Positions 1 to 7,222 of a stretch of DNA of 62,646 nucleotides are shown in pieces. Each line of letters starts with the position of its first letter. The first letter of the stretch is position 1. Under the pieces are notes generated by a model. It had not been told where the DNA came from. It did no database searches and saw nothing but the letters and a program-made list of their open reading frames with translations. A program made the position numbers and the translations under genes. Source of the stretch: an uncultured Eubacteriales bacterium (GTDB lineage: Bacteria > Bacillota > Clostridia > Oscillospirales > Oscillospiraceae); contig UQZA01000014.1 of NCBI GenBank assembly GCA_900545515.1, positions 1 through 62,646 of the forward strand. Direction: 5' to 3'.

Positions 1-788
1 AACTTTTTTCTGCCTATACTTATCATCAGTTAGGTACAATCCCCCAGTGGCAGAGGAATTTTGCATTGGCAGAAGAGTATTATATGAAATCTTTGAAGAT
101 TAAAATAAAGTATAAAGACGAAGAAGGAATAGCAAACACTTGCGATCAACTGGGCATTCTTGCGTGGGAGCAGCAGGATTTTAAGTTGGCGAAAAAGTGG
201 TGCGAGGAGTCCCTGGAAATTTGGAAAAAGCATGGTGATAAACGTCGTACAGCCGGTACCTATCATCAATTAGGCGTGATTGCCCAGGAGCAGCAGGATT
301 TTGCGTCGGCGGAAGCGCGGTACAAGAACTCCCTGGAAATTAAGGAAGAGAATGATGATGAGTATGGCGCGGCCATAACCTACCATCAACTGGGTAGGAT
401 TGCCGAGGAGCAGCGGGATTTTCAGGCGGCGGAAGAGTGGTACCAGAAGTCCCTGGCGATTAAGGAAAAGCAGGGCGACGAGTATGGCGCGGCCCTTACC
501 TACGGTCAACTGGGCGTGCTTGCTGCAAAACAGCGGGATGTTCAAAGCGCAGCTGCCCACTTTCTCAAGGCGATAGAAGGATTGGCAAGCACCGGGGACG
601 AGTATCACCTTGCAATTGCAGTCCACAATTACGCCCGGCTTCTACATACCGCCCCGCCCTCCGAGCGCGAGGCCTTGCGAAGCAGGTGGGAGGAACAAAT
701 GCCAAAGGAAATGGCAGAGTATTTAACAGAGTGTTTAAAAAAAGCATGGAAAAACATGGAGGAGGATGCAAATGATGCCCAAGAATGA
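1..788 (+). CDS. TPR-repeat protein, 5' end cut by the window edge
   Basis: The frame is open from the first bases of the window, so the true start lies upstream. The visible 262 residues contain about five tetratricopeptide units of exactly 40 residues, with a recurring YHQLG...A-QQ/R-DF..AE..Y.KSL-I-K pattern. The units start at about 21, 141, 261, 381 and 501. This is the 40-residue spacing typical of TPR_12 (kinesin-light-chain-like) arrays, which are protein-protein binding scaffolds. After the last repeat (about residue 190) an Arg/Glu-rich helical tail follows. The partner is unknown. It overlaps the start region of the next gene, which suggests translational coupling. In Clostridia such arrays often follow an NB-ARC or peptidase domain, but none is visible here. 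Confidence 0.85.
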   Translation, partial: LFSAYTYHQLGTIPQWQRNFALAEEYYMKSLKIKIKYKDEEGIANTCDQLGILAWEQQDFKLAKKWCEESLEIWKKHGDKRRTAGTYHQLGVIAQEQQDFASAEARYKNSLEIKEENDDEYGAAITYHQLGRIAEEQRDFQAAEEWYQKSLAIKEKQGDEYGAALTYGQLGVLAAKQRDVQSAAAHFLKAIEGLASTGDEYHLAIAVHNYARLLHTAPPSEREALRSRWEEQMPKEMAEYLTECLKKAWKNMEEDANDAQE

Positions 789-1185
789 CCGTTCCCTGCA
801 AGCAAAGGAAACCGCCCTGCTGGCCCTGGCCCAGGGGGACCCGGAATTTCCCGCCTTTCTGGACCGGTACCGGCAGGCGCTGCCTCAGGTGGCGGAGCTC
901 CCGGCGGAGCTGGTGGAGGAGCTGATGGCGGCGGTGGAGGAGGACCCGGCCCTGGGGGAGCTGGCGAAATCCTATGAGGAAAACGCCCAGGCCGCCCAAA
1001 CCTACGCCCTTCTGAGGGTCCCGGAAATGACAGTCCTCTTTGCCGGGCTGTTTCTCCTGGGCGCCCACATCAAAATCCACCGGACCCCGGCGGGCAAGTG
1101 GGAATTCCTGTTGGAGCACCCCAGCATGCAGGGAGGCCGCCTGGAAAAAATCGCCCAGATGCTGGCATCCCTGTTCCGGGAATAG
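772..1185 (+). CDS. Small hypothetical protein coupled to the TPR protein
   Basis: About 137 residues, acidic and Leu/Ala-rich in the first half (many Glu residues in predicted helices), then a short hydrophobic stretch around residues 85–100 and a basic tail. I do not recognise a family. Three in-frame ATGs lie at 766, 772 and 775. The Shine-Dalgarno GGAGGAGG at 758–765 abuts the first and is correctly spaced (6 or 9 bases) for the second and third, so 772 or 775 is preferred. The gene begins inside the last codons of the TPR gene. Its job is probably linked to that protein, but this is inference from position alone. Confidence 0.6.
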   Translation: MMPKNDRSLQAKETALLALAQGDPEFPAFLDRYRQALPQVAELPAELVEELMAAVEEDPALGELAKSYEENAQAAQTYALLRVPEMTVLFAGLFLLGAHIKIHRTPAGKWEFLLEHPSMQGGRLEKIAQMLASLFRE

Positions 1186-1315
1186 ACCGCCCCATCCCCG
1201 GGCAGGGAAGAGGAGAGCCTGCCGCCCCGGCATTTTTCCAAATGGGGATTGCAAAATTCTGGCGGGATGTGTTAGAATAATAAAACAACCTAAAAGAGAA
1301 GGAGCAGGTCTCGCT

Positions 1316-1687
1316 ATGAAGATTCAGGAGTCGGCGGAAAATTATTTGGAAACCATTTATATGCTGCATCAGCGGAAGGGTGCGGTGCGCTCCATTGACA
1401 TCGTGAACGAGCTCTCCTTTTCCAAGCCAAGCGTCAGCGTCGCCATGAAAAATCTGCGGGAGAACGGCTATGTGGAGATGGATTCCGACGGTTTCATCAC
1501 CCTGTGCCCCAAGGGTCAGGAGATTGCAGAGCGGATGTACGAGCGCCACGTTTTCCTCTCCGACTGGCTGACGGAGCTGGGGGTGGACCCCGGTGTGGCG
1601 GTGGAGGACGCCTGCCGCATGGAGCACGTGATCAGTGCGGAGTCCTTTTCGGCCATCAAAGACTATGTGTGCCAGAAAAAGGCCTGA
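1316..1687 (+). CDS. DtxR/MntR-family metal-dependent repressor
   Basis: 123 residues. An N-terminal winged helix-turn-helix (about residues 8–65) is followed by the short dimerisation helices of the DtxR family; the SH3-like third domain is absent, as in MntR. Candidate metal ligands are visible: H78, and the motif EDACRMEH with C100, E103 and H104. The Cys matches iron-type DtxR (C102/E105/H106) rather than manganese-type MntR, so iron sensing is the better guess. ATG 1316 is chosen because of the GGAG near 1300 and because the upstream extension of the frame lacks family similarity. The convergent DUF3793 gene has TTAG/CTAA dyads in its promoter region that could be its operators. Confidence 0.85.
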   Translation: MKIQESAENYLETIYMLHQRKGAVRSIDIVNELSFSKPSVSVAMKNLRENGYVEMDSDGFITLCPKGQEIAERMYERHVFLSDWLTELGVDPGVAVEDACRMEHVISAESFSAIKDYVCQKKA

Positions 1688-1690
1688 GCC

Positions 1691-2251
1691 TCAGGAGGGG
1701 GGGAACCCGGGAACCGTGAGCTGTGAAAGGGTCTTTCCCCTCTGAAATTGAACCGCATAAATGGACTGGCACCGTTTAAACTGGGCGAATCGCTGCCGGG
1801 CCTCGGCCACGTTGGAATAGACCTTCCAGCAACCGGTGTACTTGCAATTCTCACCTCCGTTTTCCATGAAGCCCACCACGTCCGCCAGGGGATAGCCCAG
1901 GAAGAGGCCGATCTCATGGGGGCAGCCTGGCCGCCGGGCCAGCCTTTGCTCCAGCTGCCCCAGGGCTATCTCCGGCTGGAGGGCATAGCCCATCCGCTGC
2001 AGGAAGGGGGCGACGCCGGGCTTTTGGAAGTCCTGCCGCAGCTTTGCCGGGCGGTAGACGTACAGCAGCGCCCGCCCCCGGTGCCGCCGCAGCACGCGAA
2101 TCCGGACCCCTTTGTTCCCCAGGGCCAGGCGGCAGCGCCGCAGCTCTGCCTGGAGCATAGATTCCGAGGTATAGGAAAAGCAGAACAGACCGGCGGTTTT
2201 CAGCCCGGCCAGAGTGGGAGCGCAGTGGGTGATGAGGCTTTGCTCCAGCAT
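1691..2251 (-). CDS. DUF3793 family protein
   Basis: 186 residues with the family hallmarks CPHEIGLFLGYPLADVVGF and a KYTGCWKVY segment. Function is not established. The family is widespread in Clostridia, and I associate it with iron or metal-uptake loci. Here it converges on a DtxR-type regulator with only three bases between the stop codons. Its start has a good Shine-Dalgarno (AGGAGGAG) just upstream on the minus strand. It has its own sigma-A promoter at 2401–2429 and a long leader containing an 11-bp inverted repeat. No catalytic signature is evident. Confidence 0.8.
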   Translation of the reverse strand: MLEQSLITHCAPTLAGLKTAGLFCFSYTSESMLQAELRRCRLALGNKGVRIRVLRRHRGRALLYVYRPAKLRQDFQKPGVAPFLQRMGYALQPEIALGQLEQRLARRPGCPHEIGLFLGYPLADVVGFMENGGENCKYTGCWKVYSNVAEARQRFAQFKRCQSIYAVQFQRGKTLSQLTVPGFPPS

Positions 2252-2321
2252 GATGTCTCCTCCTGTTTCATGATTTGGGGTGGGATTTCGACTAGCTTCC
2301 GCAAATCTGCAGGTTTTATGC

Positions 2322-2349
2322 CCCTTGGTTAGAATAAACTAACCAAGGG
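2322..2349. promoter_or_regulatory. 11-bp perfect inverted repeat in the DUF3793 leader
   Basis: Arms 2322–2332 and 2339–2349 (CCCTTGGTTAG / CTAACCAAGGG) flank a 6-base AATAAA spacer. The inner GGTTAG/CTAACC halves resemble DtxR-family half-sites. It lies about 50 bases downstream of the DUF3793 promoter, so it can also fold as an RNA hairpin. It could be an operator or an attenuator. No U-run follows on the minus strand. Confidence 0.5.
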
Positions 2350-2400
2350 ACGCCAACCCTCTGGAAAGCCAGACAGATAGGCTTGTAGTTAGCTGCGACT

Positions 2401-2429
2401 AATATACAAGAACCTTCGCCCTTTGTCAA
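2401..2429 (-). promoter_or_regulatory. Sigma-A promoter of the DUF3793 gene
   Basis: On the minus strand TTGACA (2424–2429), a 17-base spacer and TATATT (2401–2406). A TTAG-(6)-CTAA dyad at about 2390–2403 overlaps the -10 and the expected transcription start, a position where a DtxR-type repressor could act. Confidence 0.7.
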
Positions 2430-2575
2430 GCCCCCGAAGGCGGTGGCTCCCCAGACGAGGATTTATAGGCTCTGTCCTCAGGAAATATCTTTCTAGCTCC
2501 TCACACAGGGGGGATTCCTCCGTGGGGGTCATATCATTTGACAATGCAGATTTGTATTTTGTGGAAAAAAGGGTA

Positions 2576-2604
2576 TTGCACAGGAGCAGTCAGCGTGGTA
2601 TAAT
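2576..2604 (+). promoter_or_regulatory. Sigma-A promoter of the cobalamin-riboswitch operon
   Basis: TTGCAC (2576–2581), a 17-base spacer and TATAAT (2599–2604). Transcription would start about a dozen bases before the riboswitch. Confidence 0.75.
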
Positions 2605-2617
2605 AGGGCCAACTGAA

Positions 2618-2800
2618 TAGTGTAGCCGGTGCCGTTTCTCTTGCAAGAGGAGAACGGAGAATAGGGAAACAGGTGAAAGGCCTGTACGATCTCGTCACTG
2701 TATGTAACGAGTGTATTGCCTGTGTCGGAAAAGACAGTCACTGACGAAAGTTGGGAAGACGGTGGTGCGCGATGACTTACGAGTCAGGATACCTGCCGGC
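2618..2800 (+). ncRNA. Cobalamin riboswitch
   Basis: Ordered B12-element landmarks are visible: AATAGGGAAACAGGTGAAA near 2659, GTCACTG near 2737, GTTGGGAAGACGG near 2750 and the B12-box-like ACGAGTCAGGATACCTGCC near 2778. A terminator hairpin follows about 80 bases later. It should therefore switch off the downstream chelatase/transporter operon when adenosyl- or methyl-cobalamin is plentiful. Exact aptamer ends are approximate. Confidence 0.9.
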
Positions 2801-2881
2801 TGCTGGTACAGGAATATAGTACTATATTTCGGATCACGAGGAATTGATTGGTACCGTCTGCCTGCGGGCGCAGTTTTGTCG

Positions 2882-2910
2882 TGGTCATCTTTATGATGAC
2901 CATGTTTTTT
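2882..2910 (+). terminator. Riboswitch-controlled intrinsic terminator
   Basis: TGGTCATC (2882–2889) pairs with GATGACCA (2895–2902), followed by TG and six T. It sits between the cobalamin aptamer and the first gene, as expected of the expression platform. Confidence 0.85.
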
Positions 2911-3013
2911 GTGCGCATTCCTGTACCCTGATGCTGCTGGTGTAAAAATTTTACATACATCAGGAAGGAGCGGGGCTTGTGCGCCGTTCCGGAACATGAA
3001 GGAGGAAACGTAC

Positions 3014-4000
3014 ATGAAAATGAAGAAACTGCTGGCTCTGCTGCTGGTATTTGCCATGGCAGCGGCATTGTTTGCAGGCTGCAACGGTAAGCCGGAGGCC
3101 ACAGAGCCGACGGCCACCACCGATACGACCACTGCTCCCACCGAAGACGACGGAGAAAACTATGACACCGGCGACGCTTCCCTGGACAATCCCCGCAACC
3201 AGGATGAGATCGGCGAGAACGAGCTGCTGGTGGTCAGCTTTGGCACCAGCTACAACGACAACCGCCGCCTGACCATTGGCGCCATCGAGGCGGCTATGGA
3301 GAAGGCTTTCCCTGAGTATTCCGTGAGAAGAGGCTTCACCAGCCAGATCATCATCGACCATGTGAAGGACCGGGACGGCGAGGTCATTGACAATGTGGGC
3401 GAGGCCCTGGACCGTGCCGTCGCCAACGGGGTCAAGAATCTGGTGATTCAGCCCACCCATCTGATGAACGGCCTGGAGTACAGCGACCTGGTGAACGAGG
3501 TTGCCCAGTATTCCGATGCCTTTGAGGCTGTCTCCATCGGCGAGCCTCTGCTGACCTCCGATGAGGATTTCCAGACGGTTGCCGATGCCATCGTAGAGGC
3601 CACCGCCTCCTATGATGACGGCAAGACCGCCATCTGCTTCATGGGCCACGGCACCGAGGCTGACTCCAACGCCGTGTACGCCAAGATGCAGCAGCTGCTG
3701 ACCGATGGCGGCCACGAGAACTATTTCGTGGGCACCGTAGAGGCCACTCCCTCTTTGGAGGACGTTCTGGCTCTGGTTCAGGCCGGCAGCTATGAGCGCG
3801 TGGTGCTGCAGCCCCTGATGATCGTGGCCGGCGACCATGCCAACAACGACATGGCAGGCGATGAAGAGGGCTCCTGGAAGACGACCTTTGAGGCCGCTGG
3901 CTATCAGGTGGAGTGCCTGGTGAACGGCCTCGGCGAGCTGGAGGCCGTCCAGAATCTGCTGGTTGCCCATGCCCAGGCTGCAATTGATGCGCTGAATTAA
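3014..4000 (+). CDS. cbiK: Lipid-anchored CbiK-type sirohydrochlorin cobaltochelatase
   Basis: 328 residues. A lipoprotein signal peptide (lipobox LFAGC, Cys at residue 23) and a Thr/Glu-rich linker to about residue 65 precede a complete class II chelatase domain. CbiK inserts Co2+ into sirohydrochlorin in anaerobic cobalamin synthesis. The two histidines expected in the metal site are visible in GHGTE (H212) and GDHANND (H275), 63 residues apart as in CbiK. ATG 3014 is chosen for the AAGGAGG 8 bases upstream; an in-frame ATG at 2996 lacks one. The location outside the membrane is odd for a biosynthetic enzyme. A periplasmic CbiK form is known from Desulfovibrio, where haem-related transport was suggested. 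Here the neighbours are a surface lipoprotein and an importer, which points to uptake rather than de novo synthesis. Confidence 0.85.
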   Translation: MKMKKLLALLLVFAMAAALFAGCNGKPEATEPTATTDTTTAPTEDDGENYDTGDASLDNPRNQDEIGENELLVVSFGTSYNDNRRLTIGAIEAAMEKAFPEYSVRRGFTSQIIIDHVKDRDGEVIDNVGEALDRAVANGVKNLVIQPTHLMNGLEYSDLVNEVAQYSDAFEAVSIGEPLLTSDEDFQTVADAIVEATASYDDGKTAICFMGHGTEADSNAVYAKMQQLLTDGGHENYFVGTVEATPSLEDVLALVQAGSYERVVLQPLMIVAGDHANNDMAGDEEGSWKTTFEAAGYQVECLVNGLGELEAVQNLLVAHAQAAIDALN

Positions 4001-4033
4001 GGCGAAAATCAGAACCATCTAGTCATATTTTAT

Positions 4034-4069
4034 GCAGCAGGCCAAGAGGAATTCTTTTGGCCTGCTGTG
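4034..4069 (+). other. Intercistronic hairpin after the chelatase gene
   Basis: GCAGCAGGCCAAGAG pairs with a downstream CTTTTGGCCTGCTG. There is no T-run after the stem, so it is more likely an mRNA processing or stability element or a leaky terminator than a full stop. The downstream genes have no obvious separate promoter. Confidence 0.5.
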
Positions 4070-4089
4070 TGTAGGTAGGTGCAAAACAT

Positions 4090-5010
4090 ATGAAAACAAT
4101 GAAACAAATCTTATGTCTGGCCCTGGTGGCCGCTATGCTGCTCGCCTCCGGCTGCAGCCCGGCCACAACTCCCACCGGAGCGGAGAGCCAACCCACACAG
4201 ACCAGCTCCACGGAAACCACGAAAAGCGGCCAGGTGGCCTCTGCTGAGGACATGGCCGGTGTGGAGAATGTGGTGCAGGAGGGCATGGTCCCCATTGAGG
4301 GCAGCGCCATTCAGGACGGCGTTTACTCCATTGCGGTGGACTCCAGCTCCTCCATGTTCAAAATCACAGCTTGTGAGCTGACCGTAGAAGGCGGCCAGAT
4401 GACCGCCGTGATGCACATGGGCGGCAAGGGCTACCTGAAGCTCTTCATGGGCACCGGAGAGGAAGCCGTTGCTGCCAACGAGGAGGACTGCATCCCCTTT
4501 GAAGAGAACGCTGAAGGGGAGCATACCTTCACTGTCCCTGTGGAGGCCCTGGACAAGGGGATCCCCTGCGCCGCATTCAGCAAGAGCAAGGAGATGTGGT
4601 ATGACCGGACGCTGGTGTTCCGTGCCGATTCGCTGCCAATGGACGCGTTCCAGGAGGGCGCTTACACCAAAGTGGAGAGCCTTTCCCTAGCCGACGGCAG
4701 CTACACCGTGTCTGTCCAGCTGGAGGGCGGCTCCGGCAAGGCCAGCGTGGCGTCTCCTGCGGCTTTGCGGGTGGAAAATGGCGTGGCTTACGCTACCATT
4801 ATCTGGAGCAGCTCCAACTATGACTACATGAAGGTGGACGGCGAGAAGTACGACCCGCTGAATGCGGAGGGGAACGCCACCTTTGAGATCCCCGTTTCCG
4901 CCTTTGACTGGAAAATGCCCGTCCTGGCGGATACCACTGCCATGAGCACGCCTCACGAGATCGAGTACACCCTGTATTTCGACTCCGCCACCATTGAGAA
5001 AGCCCAATGA
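4090..5010 (+). CDS. Surface lipoprotein with two NEAT-like beta domains
   Basis: 306 residues. Lipobox LLASGC (Cys 22), a Thr/Ser-rich linker, then two homologous modules of about 105 residues (roughly 75–185 and 195–302). Each opens with DG.Y.(I/V).V and ends in a beta-rich segment such as EIEYTLYFDSA. Module 2 has the run SSNYDYMKVDGEKY. The pattern resembles NEAT (iron transport-associated) domains that bind haem, but I cannot confirm that without a profile search. The same kind of module accompanies siderophore-type ABC importers in other Clostridia. It overlaps the next gene by four bases (ATGA), so it is translationally coupled to the substrate-binding protein. A capture or hand-over role for a tetrapyrrole or cobamide is inferred. 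ATG 4099 is an alternative start. Confidence 0.65.
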   Translation: MKTMKQILCLALVAAMLLASGCSPATTPTGAESQPTQTSSTETTKSGQVASAEDMAGVENVVQEGMVPIEGSAIQDGVYSIAVDSSSSMFKITACELTVEGGQMTAVMHMGGKGYLKLFMGTGEEAVAANEEDCIPFEENAEGEHTFTVPVEALDKGIPCAAFSKSKEMWYDRTLVFRADSLPMDAFQEGAYTKVESLSLADGSYTVSVQLEGGSGKASVASPAALRVENGVAYATIIWSSSNYDYMKVDGEKYDPLNAEGNATFEIPVSAFDWKMPVLADTTAMSTPHEIEYTLYFDSATIEKAQ

Positions 5011-6173
5011 AGCGCATCGGATGCAAAGGGTTTTGCTGGCTTCTGACGCTTTTGTCTCTGGCGTGCCTCTTTGGCTGCGCCGGGGAGGGGAGTCCCACCC
5101 CGGAGGCCACACAGGCGGCAGTGACTTGGGACACCCTGGAGTTTGACCGCAGCATGGAGCTTCTCTATGCAGACCAGTTCTCCGTGGATTACGATCAGGG
5201 CGGCTACGCAAAGCTGACCATCGGGGATGCGGACACCTACTTGGTGGTGCCGGAGGGGGCGGCGGTTCCCTCCGGCCTGCCGGAGGGGGTCACCGTGCTG
5301 GAGCAGCCGCTGGACAGCGTCTACCTGGTGGCGACCTCCGCCATGGACCTGTTCCGGGAGCTGGACGCTATGGATGCCATTCGCCTGTCCGGTACGGATG
5401 CCTCCGGCTGGTACATCCAGGAGGCAAAGCAGGCTATGGAGGAGGGGCGCATGACCTATGCGGGCAAATACAGTGCCCCGGATTATGAGCTGATCCTAGC
5501 CAGCGGCTGTGACCTGGCGGTGGAGTCCACCATGATCTATCACACCCCGGAGGTCAAAGAGCAACTGGAGAAACTGGGCATTCCGGTGCTGGTGGAGCGC
5601 TCCAGCTATGAAAGCCACCCCCTGGGAAGGATGGAGTGGATCAAGCTCTATGCCGTCCTCCTGGGAAAGGAGGAGGCGGCCGAGGCTTTTTTTGACAGCC
5701 AGATGGAGAAGCTCATCCCCATTTTGGGCCAGGAGAATACGGGAAAAACTGTGGCCTTCTTCTACATCACCTCCAACGGTGCGGTGAATGTGCGCAAATC
5801 CGGGGACTACATTGCCAAGTCCATCAGTCTGGCCGGAGGGGTATACGCCCTCCAGGACCTGACTGCGGATGACAGCGCCATGTCCACCATGAACATGCAG
5901 ATGGAGTCCTTTTTCGCCGCTGCCAAGGATGCGGATATCCTGATTTACAACAGCACCATTGACGGTGAGCTCCAGACCATGGACCAGCTGCTGCAAAAGA
6001 GCGACCTTCTGAAAAATTTCAAGGCTGTGCAGGAGGGGCGCGTGTGGTGCACCGGGAAGAATCTGTTCCAGGAGAGCCTGGGGCTGGGCGACCTGATTGC
6101 GGACATCCATACCATTGTGACTGCGGAGGATGGGGAGAGCCTGGACCTGACCTATTTGCATCCGCTCAGCTGA
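5007..6173 (+). CDS. FecB/BtuF-type ABC substrate-binding lipoprotein
   Basis: 388 residues, lipobox CLFGC (Cys 24). The mature part has the two-lobe fold of class III binding proteins (for example a DYELILASGCDLAVEST segment and a helical linker), used for cobalamin, haem and siderophores. The start ATG overlaps the previous stop (ATGA). It delivers ligand to the permease encoded 15 bases downstream. The cobalamin riboswitch at the head of the operon argues for a corrinoid or precursor ligand. A haem or siderophore ligand remains possible because sequence alone does not define specificity in this family. Confidence 0.85.
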   Translation: MKRIGCKGFCWLLTLLSLACLFGCAGEGSPTPEATQAAVTWDTLEFDRSMELLYADQFSVDYDQGGYAKLTIGDADTYLVVPEGAAVPSGLPEGVTVLEQPLDSVYLVATSAMDLFRELDAMDAIRLSGTDASGWYIQEAKQAMEEGRMTYAGKYSAPDYELILASGCDLAVESTMIYHTPEVKEQLEKLGIPVLVERSSYESHPLGRMEWIKLYAVLLGKEEAAEAFFDSQMEKLIPILGQENTGKTVAFFYITSNGAVNVRKSGDYIAKSISLAGGVYALQDLTADDSAMSTMNMQMESFFAAAKDADILIYNSTIDGELQTMDQLLQKSDLLKNFKAVQEGRVWCTGKNLFQESLGLGDLIADIHTIVTAEDGESLDLTYLHPLS

Positions 6174-6187
6174 CGGGAGTGTAAGAG

Positions 6188-7207
6188 ATGAAGAAGGCAT
6201 ATTCCAGATATTTGGGGTCTTTTGTCCTGCTGGCGGCGCTGGTGCTTGTCCTGCTGATTTGGAACATAAACGCAGGCAGCGTTCACCTGCCGGTGGGGGA
6301 AATCCTGCGCATCCTGACCGGGCACGGGGCGGACAGTACACAATCGCATATCGTCTGGGATATCCGGCTGCCCCGGATCCTTTCCGCCATGCTCCTGGGC
6401 GGGGCGCTGTCGGTTTCCGGCTTCCTGCTCCAGACCTTTTTTGCAAACCCCATTGCCGGGCCCTTTGTCCTGGGCATTTCCTCAGGAGCCAAGCTGGCGG
6501 TGTCCCTTGTGATGATTTTCCTGCTGAGCCAGGGCCTCTTGGCCAGCTCCCTGGCCCTGATCGCCGCCGCCTTTGTGGGAGCCATGATCTCCATGGGCTT
6601 CATCCTGCTCATTTCCAACAAAGTGAAGAAAATGTCCATGCTGGTCATCAGCGGCGTTATGATCGGGTACATATGCTCGGCCATTACGGACTTTGTGGTG
6701 ACCTTTGCAGATGACTCCAATATTGTGAACCTCCACAATTGGTCTTTGGGCAGTTTCTCCGGTCTGTCCTGGGAGAATGTGGCAGTGATGGCCGTGGTGG
6801 TGGGCGTGGCCCTGATTCTGACCTTCCTTCTGTCCAAGCCCATCGGGGCTTATCAGATGGGGGAGGTGTACGCCCAGAATATGGGCGTCAACATCAGGGC
6901 CTTCCGGGTGGTGCTGATTCTCCTGTCCAGTGTCCTGTCCGCCTGTGTCACCGCCTTTGCAGGGCCCATTTCCTTTGTGGGCATCGCGGTGCCCCACCTG
7001 GTCAAGAGCCTGTTCCGCACGGCAAAGCCTATTGTCATCATACCAGCCTGCTTTCTGGGCGGCGCTGTGTTCTGCCTGTTCTGTGACCTGATCGCCCGGA
7101 CGGTATTCGCGCCGACGGAGCTGAGCATCAGCTCTGTGACTGCGGTGTTTGGCGCGCCGGTGGTGATCTATATGATGGTCTCCCGGCGGACCAAATCCAT
7201 ATCCTGA
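6188..7207 (+). CDS. FecCD-family ABC permease
   Basis: 339 residues with about nine to ten membrane segments and FecCD signatures: RLPRILSAMLLGGALSVSG near residue 57 and GPISFVGIAVPHLVK near residue 258. It forms the homodimeric channel of a BtuC/FhuB-type importer. The start is preceded by a GGGAGTGTAAGAG region. It lies in the same operon as the binding protein before it and the ATPase 15 bases after it. Confidence 0.92.
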   Translation: MKKAYSRYLGSFVLLAALVLVLLIWNINAGSVHLPVGEILRILTGHGADSTQSHIVWDIRLPRILSAMLLGGALSVSGFLLQTFFANPIAGPFVLGISSGAKLAVSLVMIFLLSQGLLASSLALIAAAFVGAMISMGFILLISNKVKKMSMLVISGVMIGYICSAITDFVVTFADDSNIVNLHNWSLGSFSGLSWENVAVMAVVVGVALILTFLLSKPIGAYQMGEVYAQNMGVNIRAFRVVLILLSSVLSACVTAFAGPISFVGIAVPHLVKSLFRTAKPIVIIPACFLGGAVFCLFCDLIARTVFAPTELSISSVTAVFGAPVVIYMMVSRRTKSIS

Positions 7208-7222
7208 AGGGGGAAGGGGCAG

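Noticed and set aside
1..620. CRISPR-like regular repeats
   Set aside because: The 120-base periodicity encodes TPR units in an open frame; there are no short repeats with unique spacers.
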